DNA of 64,000 nucleotides. Origin: Trifolium pratense. Taxonomy: Eukaryota > Streptophyta > Magnoliopsida > Fabales > Fabaceae. A program made the position numbers and the translations under genes. Positions within the stretch are counted from its first letter, which is position 1; every line of letters starts with the position of its first letter. Positions 22,317-31,878 of this stretch are shown one piece after another. The stretch covers positions 63,163,257 through 63,227,256 of the forward strand of contig NC_060060.1 of assembly GCF_020283565.1 (NCBI RefSeq), in the 5' to 3' direction. The notes under the pieces are model-generated. The model saw nothing but the letters and a program-made list of their open reading frames with translations, ran no database searches and was not told the origin of the DNA.

Positions 22317-24861
22317 CCTAACTTTGAGAAATGAGGGGAGTATAGGTTACTTGAATGCTTGCATGAATTTGTGTTAGTGTTTAGGTATCGTGGGTTAGGT
22401 TTTGTCCCCTGTATGCGACATGCGTATAAACGATGTCGATACTAGTTTCTTCTTAGGAAGAATATGTTTAGAGACGATAGAACCGTTAGGTGTGAGCACC
22501 GGAAGTTCTAGTGGAAGAGTACGAGCGAGTTTGAGATAAGTGGGGGAGAAGGTTATATCCCTCTGAGATGTTTCGAACGTGAGAAGATGAGATGAGTAGA
22601 GATGTTCTTGAAGCGGAATATTCAGGAATTGGCGACGTTGTTCGAAGTGGAATGAATGGGCGTAACAAGTTGTGAGAAACTACTAGAAGAGAAGTTGTCG
22701 GACCAAGTGTTTCGCCGTGAGGCGTTAGTGAGATTGGTTAAGTAAGATGAAGAGCATTCGGGACGATCAAGGATCGTGTGTTGCACTAGAAGTATGGATA
22801 TATGGTTTGTGTGGAGCGAAGTTGAAGTACCTATTCGATTAGAAGAAGTTGAATATGTAGAAGTGAAAGTGATTAGGATTCTTGAGAGGTGATGATTTTG
22901 AAGTAAGTTGTCATCCAAGGGGATCGGATGTTGTACCGGATGTTGGAGTAAGAAGTTTTACGTGAGTCGTGCATATGGTAGTATGTTGAATTGGTTGAAC
23001 AAGTCGGAGTTCTAAGTCTAGTGTGCGAGGTGATTTCTAGAAGAGGTTTGAGAAACTTAGAGAAAGAGATGTGAAGATTAGTGAACTGTTGGTGTTAATT
23101 AATGGATGAAGGGAAGTAGGTTTTAAAGTAGATGAGAATGGAATTGAGAAATATCATAATAGGATTGGTATGTTTGTTGAATCGTTGGAAGTGGGATAAC
23201 AATTCGAAAGATTTTGTGAGAGGCTTGCCGAAGAAAGGGTAATTGGATTTGGATAATGACAGGGCAATTTGTGTCGATGTTGAATGAGAACGTAGAGCCT
23301 TGGAGGTTGAGATGAAGCTAAGTGAGTAGTAACGTCTTAGAATGATTGGAAATAAGAAAGTTAGCTGTTGAAGAACGAGCAGAGAATGAGTAATGGGAGA
23401 TAATGTGGGAAGTGACTTGTGTTAAGTGAGAATTTGCGAAAAGGATTATCGCACATGTGAGTAGATGTTGTGTTTGAGCACATATAGTAAGAAGTTGAAG
23501 GTGATGCCTAAGGTAAGTGTCAGAGAGCATTTGGTAGTGCCCACAAGATAAGAGTGAGTAAGTATTTGCTAAGGAATTTGGATTCATGGAATGGAAGAGT
23601 CGGTAGAGACTAGTTTTGTTAGATGCATCGTGGATGTTGATGTAGTATGGTCGTAATCGGTGACAATGAAATAAAAGATTTTAAATTGTTTCATCATGGA
23701 TGATGGGACGGTAGTGATTTGGTGAATAAGCTTAAGATGTATTTTGGACGAGAATTTTTGGAAATTTTCTAGAAATGTCATGTTGGGAGTAGACAAGGAG
23801 TCGCTAGTAAGAATACTAAGACAAAGAGTTGATATTGGAAGACCTTGTACCTTATATTAGAATTTAATGAATGGGATTAGATCGTATGACGAGTATTTGA
23901 AGCCTTGTGGATTTAATTCAAGAGTTTGATTTTGGTATCGAATGTACTAAGGGGGAGTTTAAAGATAGCTATCCATAGAAAGATGATGATTGGTAGAGGT
24001 CGGAGGTGAATAAGAAACCGATGGGTGAATAAACGAAGAAGAGTATACTTGTTGCAATGCAAGATGATGAGGAACATGGATAGATGGATTATGGGCGAAT
24101 TGAAGATGTCGTTTGGAATCAACGAGATAGAGGTTATGATTGTTTGGAGAACCAATTTTAGGCGGTAGCCTAATTTTGAAGTGGCGAATTGCTAAGGGAT
24201 TAAGGAGAAGTGGTATTGGAAAATGTTTGCGTTAAGGAATGCAAAGGTTGGTTAAGAGATTACTTGGGAATAGAGTAGTCGTATTGGATTCGACTCAATG
24301 TGAGAAAAGGAATTTGACGGTTAGAGACGGTAGTTTTTAGCATGTATCAATGAAGTTTGAGAATGTGGTCGTCAAGTGATTGTTGGAATTGAATTATCGA
24401 GTGATATGTTTGGAATAAGATTCGAATATGAATAAGTGATGTAACACGGTTAAGTGATTCATGAGGGAATCAGAGAATTATGGAGTTGTGGAAGTATTCC
24501 ACGGAAGTATCTTTCAGAGAGTTCGATTGGTTATACCTGTTTTGGGGTAGAGTTGTGAGTACCGTAGAATATGAATCTATGGATGTTTCGTGCGGAGTGG
24601 ACGTTTTAGCGGTTTGATAAGAATGGTTTATGTCGATATCATGATTGTTGACTATCTATCGACAAATTGAGGAACTGGCCGTCCTTGATCTCTTGTTGAT
24701 AAATGGACAAAAATTATGTTGGATGGGATAAACTAATTTTGTCATACTTGGTAATGTGCAGTGTTTTGAACGTTTCATTGGAGGGTCGGATACAGGAGTT
24801 ATCCAGAGTTGTTTTAGTAGCGTAATTTTCGAGGGCGAAAATCCTTTAAGTAGGGGAGAGT
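22317..24861 (+). pseudogene. Element B interior, right part: wrecked Ty3 pol
   Basis: Patchy similarity to C pol survives at nucleotide level. AAGTATGGATATATGG, GTACCTATTCGATTAG and AAGAAGTTGAATATG line up with the C RNase H region (18220-18330), and TTTCGAGGGCGAAA near the end lines up with the 3' end of C. Stops occur in every frame and no domain is readable as protein. The last bases (AAGTAGGGGAGAGT, 24848-24861) are an intact polypurine tract. This was once an autonomous element, and only the parts needed in cis remain. Confidence 0.8.
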
Positions 24862-27239
24862 TGTAACGACCCAATTTTCATATTATTATTTTTATGTGTT
24901 AAAATATTTTATTTAACGTGGAATTTTAATTAAGTTAATAACTAGAGTTATTTACCGAGTACTTTAGTTATTAAGCGAGTAGAGTGAGTTAACGTGTTAT
25001 TGGGCCAAGCCAAGTGGGCTTGAGGCCCAATGGGCCTTGTGTGTGTGAGGGGCGCCCATAAGGGCATAGTGAGGGAAGAGAGAATTCATTTCTCATGTTT
25101 TTGTGTTCTTGAGAGAAAGGAAGAGGAGAGCTTCGGAGCTAGAGCAAGGGAGAGCTAGGGATTCGAGAGCTTCGTCGTGTTTTCTTCGAATCCAGGTAAG
25201 AGAGTAGATTTCATATTCGTGGGTGATCCGAGGAAGGGGAGAATGTCGATTTCTCCTCACCCGAACTTCCTCCACCCCATTTTCGTTTTAGATTGGAATG
25301 GATTTTCTTGATGGAAATCGTTTCTAAGGTTCTTAATATGTTTAACATGCTTTTAACATGATTAATGAACGAAAATAATGGTTAAAAACGAGTGTTCTAA
25401 TGGATTAAACTCAAGAACTTTGTGTTCTTGAGAGTTTTGATGAAAAAGTGTCAATCTTTACTTTTTCGATGTTTATGACGTAGATCTGAGAAATGAACTG
25501 TCCTTTTGTGTTTAGATATGCTTGTTGCACTTGAATATGAACTTATTTGGGGTTTATAACATGAAAAATGGCTTATGTGAGAGTCTTGAGAGTTTAGAGT
25601 TTGAAATGAGAAATGTAGAAAATTGTTATCTATGAGGTCTGAACCTTTACGTGCAATTTTGACCTCTTTTCGTTGTGAACTGGTTTTAGTGGCCAACATA
25701 AAAGTTGTAGCCCTGTTTGTTAGCTTTCCAACGAGTATATGTGCGTCTCCATTGGACTTTCGTAGCCCAAGTTATGATCGTTGCAATGAGAGGCTGTCCA
25801 ATAATTTCCGCCTGAAACGGCAGAGCAGTGAGCAGCCAGCCTTTCAGATGTTTTTCCGCCCCAGGCGTAAACATTTCCGCCTCAGGCGTAAAGTTCCGCC
25901 CCAGGCGTAAATATTTCCGCCCCGGGCGTAAATACTGCAGTTTGCACCAGTTTTTCATCTGCGATCTTCCTTTGCATGTAGTTCGAATCAGTGTCTTGTT
26001 CTTACATGATTGTTGATGATTGTTGATGATTGTTAATGCTTGTTGATGCTTGTTGATGCTTATAATGATTGTTAATCATGTATGAAGTATAAATGAAGTA
26101 TATTAAGGTGTTAATCAACTTAATAAAGAAGGATATTAGAATTATATTATTCTAATAAAGACGTATATTAAGGTATAGTGTTATCTTAATAAAGAAGTAA
26201 TGTTGGATAGTGTTCCACATTAGTAAAGGAAGAGCTTAATGCTAATTAAAATGATTGTGAGTGAATTCATGAAAAACATATACATGCATTCATGAATATA
26301 TGTGATATTGGATATTCCAATAAAGAAGGATATCGGATTATATTTATCCGATAAAGAAGGATATTAGAGGTGAGATACTCTAATAAAGAAGATGGTACCA
26401 CATGCATTAGAGGTGTCTAGAGGACATAGCATGAATGTGAAGCATTAGATTGCATTAGGGATTATGTGTGCATTTTATGATAAATAATGTTTGACATGTA
26501 CTTGGTAAATGTTGATTGTTAATCCGTATGTGAGGAGCAGAGTCCGTCATGACTATAAAATGAACAACGCAGGGTCCGTCATGACCATAATCTGAACCGT
26601 GTATTTGTGGTGTTAGATTACATTAGGAACTTTATGTGTATTCCTATTTGTAATTGAGTTATATGTATTTGTTGATGTTTTGGTATTGTCCGAGACGACG
26701 TGAAACTATATGTTTGGTGTATTTTGTGGATGATTGATTAGGTGATAAATGAAGTATATGCATGATATATGAATATGCATGAATGATGGTGGTGTATATG
26801 TATAATGTATGATTATGCATGTTTTTATGAAGAAGTGTTTAAGTACCATTTACTTACACTTGTATATTTTGAGTATGTTATCTAACTCTCTTTTATGTGT
26901 TATGTGCTGGACCGTTGGGGGTCCAGATTTACAGGTTTTGTGGTATTCGATGTCGAGTCGTCGATGAAGCTCCGCTCTGATTGTGACACGGGAAAGGGTT
27001 GTATTTAGACTATAGGGTCTTTATGACTTTCGATATTTATTTGTAAAACTATACATTTTGAGAAATGATTATTTTGTATAAACACTGTTTTTACTAATTA
27101 ATTACATTAGTATTATTTTGATAGAGGAGTGTAATACTCGAACCAATATTCAATAAATTAAATGTGATTTTCCGTTGCGTATTTTGAAAAATATTTTACT
27201 AAAGGTAGAAATATATAAATAATGGGTTTGGGTGTTACA
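24862..27239 (+). mobile_element. Element B 3' LTR
   Basis: 2378 bp. Differences from the 5' copy that I saw: A/G near 9918, A/G near 10938, C/T near 11282 and G/T near 12127. It carries the same stem-loop array at 26103-26395, here with a perfect TCGGAT/ATCCGA stem. It is followed by CAGTC (27240-27244). Confidence 0.95.
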
Positions 27240-28157
27240 CAGTCCCCTTGCACTTCCAAGGGAGTTCACTATAATCACACAAGATTACAATTGCTTAAGC
27301 ACACAAGCAAGAGACTTCACAACAATGCTCAAGCACACAAGCTTAAGTCTTCTCACTTAAGCACACAAGCTTAAGTTTCCTCAAGTACAAGAGATAGTAA
27401 ATAGTTGAAAGAATACAACTGCTCTTAGAAGAACCTAACAGAGCAAATACAATGAATACAAAGTATTTGAACTACAAGTGCAAAAACACTAGATCAGAGC
27501 TTGTATACACAGAATTCAGAGTTTGTTCAGCGCGTGTTAAATCCTTGATAATCTTAATTGTATATTATACAACTGATCCTTCTAGTATATATATATACAG
27601 CTAGAAAAGAGTCGTTGCAGAAATGACCGTTGAAGTAGATAGCCTTTTGTCTTCAAGCAACTTGTCTTGATGCAGTTTGGTTGTTTCTAAAACTGAGTAA
27701 GAGTTTCAGATACTTTGACCATGTGCAGAGAAGACTTTCCTTATTCAGCTAACAAGTCTGATGACCCACGTTCTCAAGAGTGGACAGACAAAATGAGAGT
27801 AGCTGTTCTGATCAAGCTTGAAAGGTCCTTTTCTTCATTGGTAGAAGAGTTGACTCGCAAAAGAGAATCTTCACAAACTTCAAGAAGATCTTCAGAGGGT
27901 GATGAAGCTTTGGACACTTAAGAAGTTCTGACGACTTCATCATCTGAAGGTTGTAACTTCTGAAGTTCAACATCTTCTGAGCGCTTGTAAACTTCTGAAT
28001 GCATATCTTCTGAGCTTCACTCAGAGCTTATCTGACGCTAATATCTGCACACTTAAATTAAATTTTTAGTCCTTCCAATTGTTTATTAATACTTTGTTAT
28101 CATCAAAACCTTAATAGATTTAGGGGCAAACATTTTTAAATCAATTTTGTTCCAACA
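27240..28157 (-). mobile_element. Element A 3' LTR, proximal part
   Basis: Continues the LTR interrupted at 9795 and matches 37703-38625. It differs from the other LTR by an 8-bp indel near 27495, a 2-bp TA indel near 27590 and several substitutions. It contains seven close-set TCTGA motifs (27927-28036). A 67-codon plus-strand ORF starts at 27721 (see 38189). Confidence 0.93.
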
Positions 28158-28172
28158 ATCTCCCCCTTTTTG
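28158..28172 (-). other. Polypurine tract of A, one of several
   Basis: On the minus strand CAAAAAGGGGGAGAT abuts the 3' LTR. Similar minus-strand tracts occur at about 28255 (TTAGGGGGAGC) and 28590 (AAAAGGGGGAGT). Multiple polypurine tracts before the 3' LTR are a reported Sirevirus trait. Confidence 0.85.
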
Positions 28173-28713
28173 ATGATGACAAACATAAGTATTAATTGAC
28201 AATTGTTGTTAAATTATCTTATCATGTTTCTCTTAGGTTTATGAGGTTTGCAAGCTCCCCCTAAGATTGATACTCCATAAAGCCTAAGCTTTAAGTTTTA
28301 TCCATGAAAATTTAATTTAGTATAAGACTTAAGTATTTAAAGTAAAACAAATTTCATATCTTTCTTCAGAGTGAGAGGTTTGCAAGCTCTCCACCTGAGT
28401 CTCATAAGACTAAGTTAAAATTGCACTCTTAACTTATCCTTACTTATGAAATTTAATTTCAGTTTTTAAATTACTTAATCTCCGCATTGAAATACGTAAA
28501 ACAAATAAAAGATAACTTTTAATAACTTAACAAACAAAAGTGGTTTCAGCTTTTTGAAAACTTATCAACTTTCAATTAATGCGTAACTACTCCCCCTTTT
28601 GTCATTATCAAAAAAGTAAAAAAAATTTAGATAACCAAGACAGTCAAAGAAGGAAATTGGTTGTTACAAAGGTGAATTTATTTCAAAAGCGAAAACCAAC
28701 GCGCCAAAAAGCC

Positions 28714-28721
28714 TATAAAAA
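28714..28721 (+). promoter_or_regulatory. TATA box of the antisense ORF
   Basis: TATAAAAA lies 65 bases before the ATG of the plus-strand ORF. CTTCACAAC about 30 bases downstream of it fits a plant initiator. The promoter points opposite to element A transcription. Confidence 0.55.
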
Positions 28722-28778
28722 GTGAACGAGTTAACAAACATTCTTCACAACAAAAAATAAACAAGCATATCAAGAAGA

Positions 28779-29087
28779 ATGAAAAGATTTAGTGCACGTA
28801 TTGCAGAGTTTCGTAGAAAGAAAGAAGAAGAAGAACGCGAAAAAGATGAAAAAGATAAAGAATACAACAAGAAACCACAAGATGCTGAAATTATAATCAT
28901 TTCATCAGACTCTGAAGCTGAGGAAAATGAAGATGACGCTGACTACGTTGAGTTCTTGGCTGGCTATGTTCCAGAAGAAGAACAAGACGAAGAAGAAGAA
29001 GAGCAGAACCCAGAGCCTATAGAAATTTCATCAGAGGATGCTGAGGAGAAATCTGAGATTTCTTCTGAGTATTATCCATCTGACTAG
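28779..29087 (+). CDS. Antisense acidic protein inside Sirevirus A
   Basis: A 102-aa intronless ORF on the strand opposite gag-pol, lying between the third ORF and the 3' LTR and converging on the third ORF. The N-terminus is basic (KRFSARIAEFRRKK). Residues 38-46 read IIIISSDSE, a textbook SUMO-interacting pattern (hydrophobic core, then Ser/acidic), and a second weaker one is IEISSED (81-87). The remainder is rich in Asp and Glu. ATG context is good (A at -3). A TATA box lies 65 bp upstream and AATAAA lies 53 bp after the stop, so it has all parts of a small gene. I recognise no family. By layout it resembles antisense ORFs reported in some Tat-lineage plant elements. A role in chromatin or SUMO biology is inference. 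It could instead be a captured host fragment. Confidence 0.65.
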   Translation: MKRFSARIAEFRRKKEEEEREKDEKDKEYNKKPQDAEIIIISSDSEAEENEDDADYVEFLAGYVPEEEQDEEEEEQNPEPIEISSEDAEEKSEISSEYYPSD

Positions 29088-29139
29088 GATTAGGTCGTCT
29101 TTTTCTTTTTACCAATGTACTCATCGGTGTCAGATCAGC

Positions 29140-29145
29140 AATAAA
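29140..29145 (+). terminator. Poly(A) signal after the antisense ORF
   Basis: AATAAA lies 53 bases after the TAG, within a T-rich downstream stretch, as expected for plant 3' ends. It lies before the end of the convergent third ORF at 29306. Confidence 0.5.
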
Positions 29146-29305
29146 AAATTTTCTTTTAAATTCACCTTGTGTTCTTATGTTCTTGTTTATCGTAAAAAAT
29201 AAAAGTAAACAACACACAAAAATATCAAACCAATAAATAAGTTAAAATTCAAAATAAGATTGTTCAGACGATAAATAACATTAAAAACATAAAGTGCATA
29301 GAAGC

Positions 29306-29815
29306 CTAGGGTTTTTGAAGAAAAGCTAAGAGGATGTCAAATTTGTCGTTCAGGGAGTCCACTTTGGAGTCAAGCTTATCCACCTTGGACTCTAAGTTCT
29401 GATGATTTGATCTGTGCCTCTCAAGAGCTTCTTGTTGTTGCCTCAATGCATCCTGAAGAATTCTTAGCTGATCTGAAACCATAGGAGCTTTTCCTTTATC
29501 AGAGGAGGGTTCACCATCCTCTTGATAATCAAGCATAAGAACATCAGCATCCGGAGCATCCTCTTGGTTCAGCTCATCAGCTAGTTGGGCAATCCTTGCA
29601 GCAGCTTCAGCTATACGCTCATTCTCAATCCTTTGATCTTCAAGACTCTTGAAAAGTTTGGAATCAACCCAGCACTCCTTAAAAGCAGTCAGACGCCTCA
29701 CAGCAGCAGATACAGCAGCAAACTTGGCACGCTCATTCTCTTCATGACTATACATAGTCAGCCTTTTCAAACCAGCCCTTGCTAAGCCTTCCTTCATCAG
29801 ATGAACAACCTCCAT
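29306..29815 (-). CDS. Third ORF of A, C-terminal part (out of frame)
   Basis: 169 aa, mostly alpha-helical. The last ~60 residues form a clear coiled coil (heptads in ALRQQQEALERH and then LESKVDKLDSKVDSLNDK). It overlaps the preceding 616-aa ORF by 19 bases in another frame. At the junction the minus strand reads GGAAAAAGATGG. One more A would join both frames, so this is probably the C-terminus of the same protein separated by a one-base loss. Programmed frameshifting is less likely because no standard slippery heptamer is in phase. Confidence 0.7.
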   Translation of the reverse strand: MEVVHLMKEGLARAGLKRLTMYSHEENERAKFAAVSAAVRRLTAFKECWVDSKLFKSLEDQRIENERIAEAAARIAQLADELNQEDAPDADVLMLDYQEDGEPSSDKGKAPMVSDQLRILQDALRQQQEALERHRSNHQNLESKVDKLDSKVDSLNDKFDILLAFLQKP

Positions 29816-31647
29816 CTTTTTCCAATAACAGACTTGATATCATCACCCACTGCATCCAGAGCATTGCAGATTTTTGCCTTAAGTAGTGACACCTCCATAT
29901 CCACATCAGAGGGACACACCAAGAACCTGTCCTTAATATGTGATAACCTAAGTAAATCATCATAAAGCTGATTGGAGAGGTTACCAAATAGGTCAGAGGA
30001 TGAGGGTGAGGTAATGGGAATGGGAGAGTGTTTTGATGATTCATTAGCAGGGTTGTCAATGATAACAACATCTGCTTCTGAGGGGTTAGGAGCACAAGTG
30101 TGAATACGTTCAGGAGAAACATGTTCAGCACGTGGGTTAGGATTGGGTTCAGGGGTTGATTCAGGAGATGTGTGATCAGAGGTTGATTCAGGAGATATGT
30201 GTTCAGATGTTGGATCAGGAGATGTGTGTTGAGAGGGTTGTTTTGTGGGAGAGGCTTGTTCAGAGGTAGGAATATCTGGTTGGGGTTCAGATGATGGAAT
30301 ATCAGGTGATTTGTGTGGTTGAGGTTGAGGTGATTTTGGTTTAGGAGGTGATGAAGATTTGTTGGTTTCATGAGTAAAAGGTTGATTATTTAGAGGGTCA
30401 GGGCTAAGATGTTTTTCAAGTTCAGATAGGGGGTTATCAGAAGTTGAAATGTTGGTAGGTTTGGGAAGAATGGTTCTAAGCGGTTTGGTAAACCCTATTC
30501 CAATCTCAGCTTCATTAAAAATGTACTTAGGAGACTTACCTTTAGGATCAGGAACTTGTCTCTTACGTAGCTTGGCACCAATAGTCTCTTCATCAGATTC
30601 AGTTTCATCATCAGACTCAGTCTCATCAGATGAGCTATCCTCCTCAATAATAATTGGCTCTTTAGACGGAGCTTCAGCAGTTTTACTAGTAGCAGCTTCA
30701 TGTTTCTTCTTGGTTCTTTGCTCATCAAAAGTTTGCTCAACCTTAACTTTCTTCTGAGCAAGAAGATCTGGCTTAACTTGTTCATCCTGAGAATCAGCTT
30801 TCCTCTTAGGTTTCTTCTTAGGCTTATACATGTTTACTGGAGCCTTTGGAACCATACTCCTATCAACAGTATAACCTTCATCCTTAAGAACTTTCAGATA
30901 ATCTTGAATGATGTGCTCAGCATCCATTTCAGAGATTACTGGATATCCATCCACATACAGGCGATCTTCCAGACTAACTCTAAACTCTTGTTTAGGTTGA
31001 ACCAGCTTGGTGTTGATTAAGTGCATCTTTGTTAAGAAGCTTGCATTCAGAACTTCTGGCGAGAGCTTCTGAGCCATAAGTTCTGGATAGAACTTCTTCA
31101 GATTCTGAACTATGTGACCTTGGAAGAGAAGATCTGAAAGCAATCTAGGATAAACAATGGTTGTTTTCCTCTGAGACTTGCTTAGGAATATGGCTTCACA
31201 TATCCTCTCGAAGAAATATTTACCCAAATTTACTTTCCTTTCAGTCAGAAGGAAGTATATCAGATGACGATGAGGCCATGAGATAGTATCAGTCCCACCA
31301 ACTCTTGGACTGATAGTTGATAAAATAATCTTGAAGAGAACCCTACATTCTTCTGTCAGACCTTTAACCTTTCCCTTTAGCTTCATGTCAATGCACATCC
31401 TGTGCAGAAGTTCGTCTCTGAATCTTGTATCCTTCTCAAAATCATCAAGTACTAACCCAGAGTTTTTCAAGCCCAGCAAGGCATTAAAATGAATTGGAGA
31501 GAAAGTGAGATTGATACCACAGATGTTAGACCTAATCTGTGTACCAGTGAACTCCAAAAGACCCATCTCTTTCCTAGTTTTTCCTTTCAGACTAGGATTT
31601 CTTTCGATTGCTGCAAGTTCTTCTTGCTGCAAGTCATCATTAACCAC
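29797..31647 (-). CDS. Third ORF of Sirevirus A (envelope-like / plant transposon protein)
   Basis: 616 codons. The N-terminal ~230 residues look like the 'putative plant transposon protein' domain (FSPIHFNALLGLKNSG, W-HRHLIYFLLTERKVNLG, then a Leu-rich segment), which public databases often label envelope-like. A charged linker follows, with a SUMO-interaction-like stretch (PIIIEEDSSSDE, about residue 330). A long Pro/Ser/Thr/Glu-rich repeat region comes next (HTSPDPTSEHISPESTS), then a helical end. No ATG opens the frame: the first codon is GTG, an in-frame TAG lies two codons upstream, and the first in-frame ATG is codon 28. The pol stop 232 bases upstream is TGA without a readthrough context. 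Expression would need splicing or internal initiation, or the ORF is damaged. No transmembrane segment is obvious. Confidence 0.8.
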   Translation of the reverse strand: MVNDDLQQEELAAIERNPSLKGKTRKEMGLLEFTGTQIRSNICGINLTFSPIHFNALLGLKNSGLVLDDFEKDTRFRDELLHRMCIDMKLKGKVKGLTEECRVLFKIILSTISPRVGGTDTISWPHRHLIYFLLTERKVNLGKYFFERICEAIFLSKSQRKTTIVYPRLLSDLLFQGHIVQNLKKFYPELMAQKLSPEVLNASFLTKMHLINTKLVQPKQEFRVSLEDRLYVDGYPVISEMDAEHIIQDYLKVLKDEGYTVDRSMVPKAPVNMYKPKKKPKRKADSQDEQVKPDLLAQKKVKVEQTFDEQRTKKKHEAATSKTAEAPSKEPIIIEEDSSSDETESDDETESDEETIGAKLRKRQVPDPKGKSPKYIFNEAEIGIGFTKPLRTILPKPTNISTSDNPLSELEKHLSPDPLNNQPFTHETNKSSSPPKPKSPQPQPHKSPDIPSSEPQPDIPTSEQASPTKQPSQHTSPDPTSEHISPESTSDHTSPESTPEPNPNPRAEHVSPERIHTCAPNPSEADVVIIDNPANESSKHSPIPITSPSSSDLFGNLSNQLYDDLLRLSHIKDRFLVCPSDVDMEVSLLKAKICNALDAVGDDIKSVIGKRWRLFI

Positions 31648-31878
31648 CCACTACCTGACACACGTAGACCACGTGCAGACGATTACTCGGTAACTGCTAT
31701 TTTAATGGACAACTGTTCAGCAGCGAATGCTAAACGTTTTCCACTTAAATAGTTCAGAGCCTCTGAGTTTTTTAAAAAAATCTATCAGAGTTAAGTATTT
31801 CAGAGCTTGTGTTTCAGATGTTCTGAATCATAAGTTCTGACATACATAACCTCTTACACTTTAAATGCCAAAAAATTT
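31648..31878 (-). other. Pol to third-ORF spacer of A
   Basis: 231 bases, non-coding. On the minus strand it holds a TATA-like ACTATTTAAG (about 31750) about 100 bases before the third ORF, and several CAG acceptor-like trinucleotides. The TCTGA/TCAGA motif of this element is dense here (31750-31850). Confidence 0.5.

Larger units (their letters stand above)
9796..27239 (+). mobile_element. Element B: non-autonomous Ty3/gypsy LTR element
   Basis: Runs TGTAACGACCC to GTGTTACA with TSD CAGTC (9791-9795 and 27240-27244). The two LTRs are both exactly 2378 bp and I saw only 4 differences. Without the nested element C, the interior is about 3.6 kb and has no usable ORF. The PBS, polypurine tract and LTR ends resemble those of C. 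It is therefore a recently mobile element that must use proteins from elsewhere. Confidence 0.93.

Noticed and set aside
29748..30371. 207-aa minus-strand ORF rich in Asn, Leu and Pro
   Set aside because: It is an alternative frame of the Pro/Ser repeat region of the third ORF of A.
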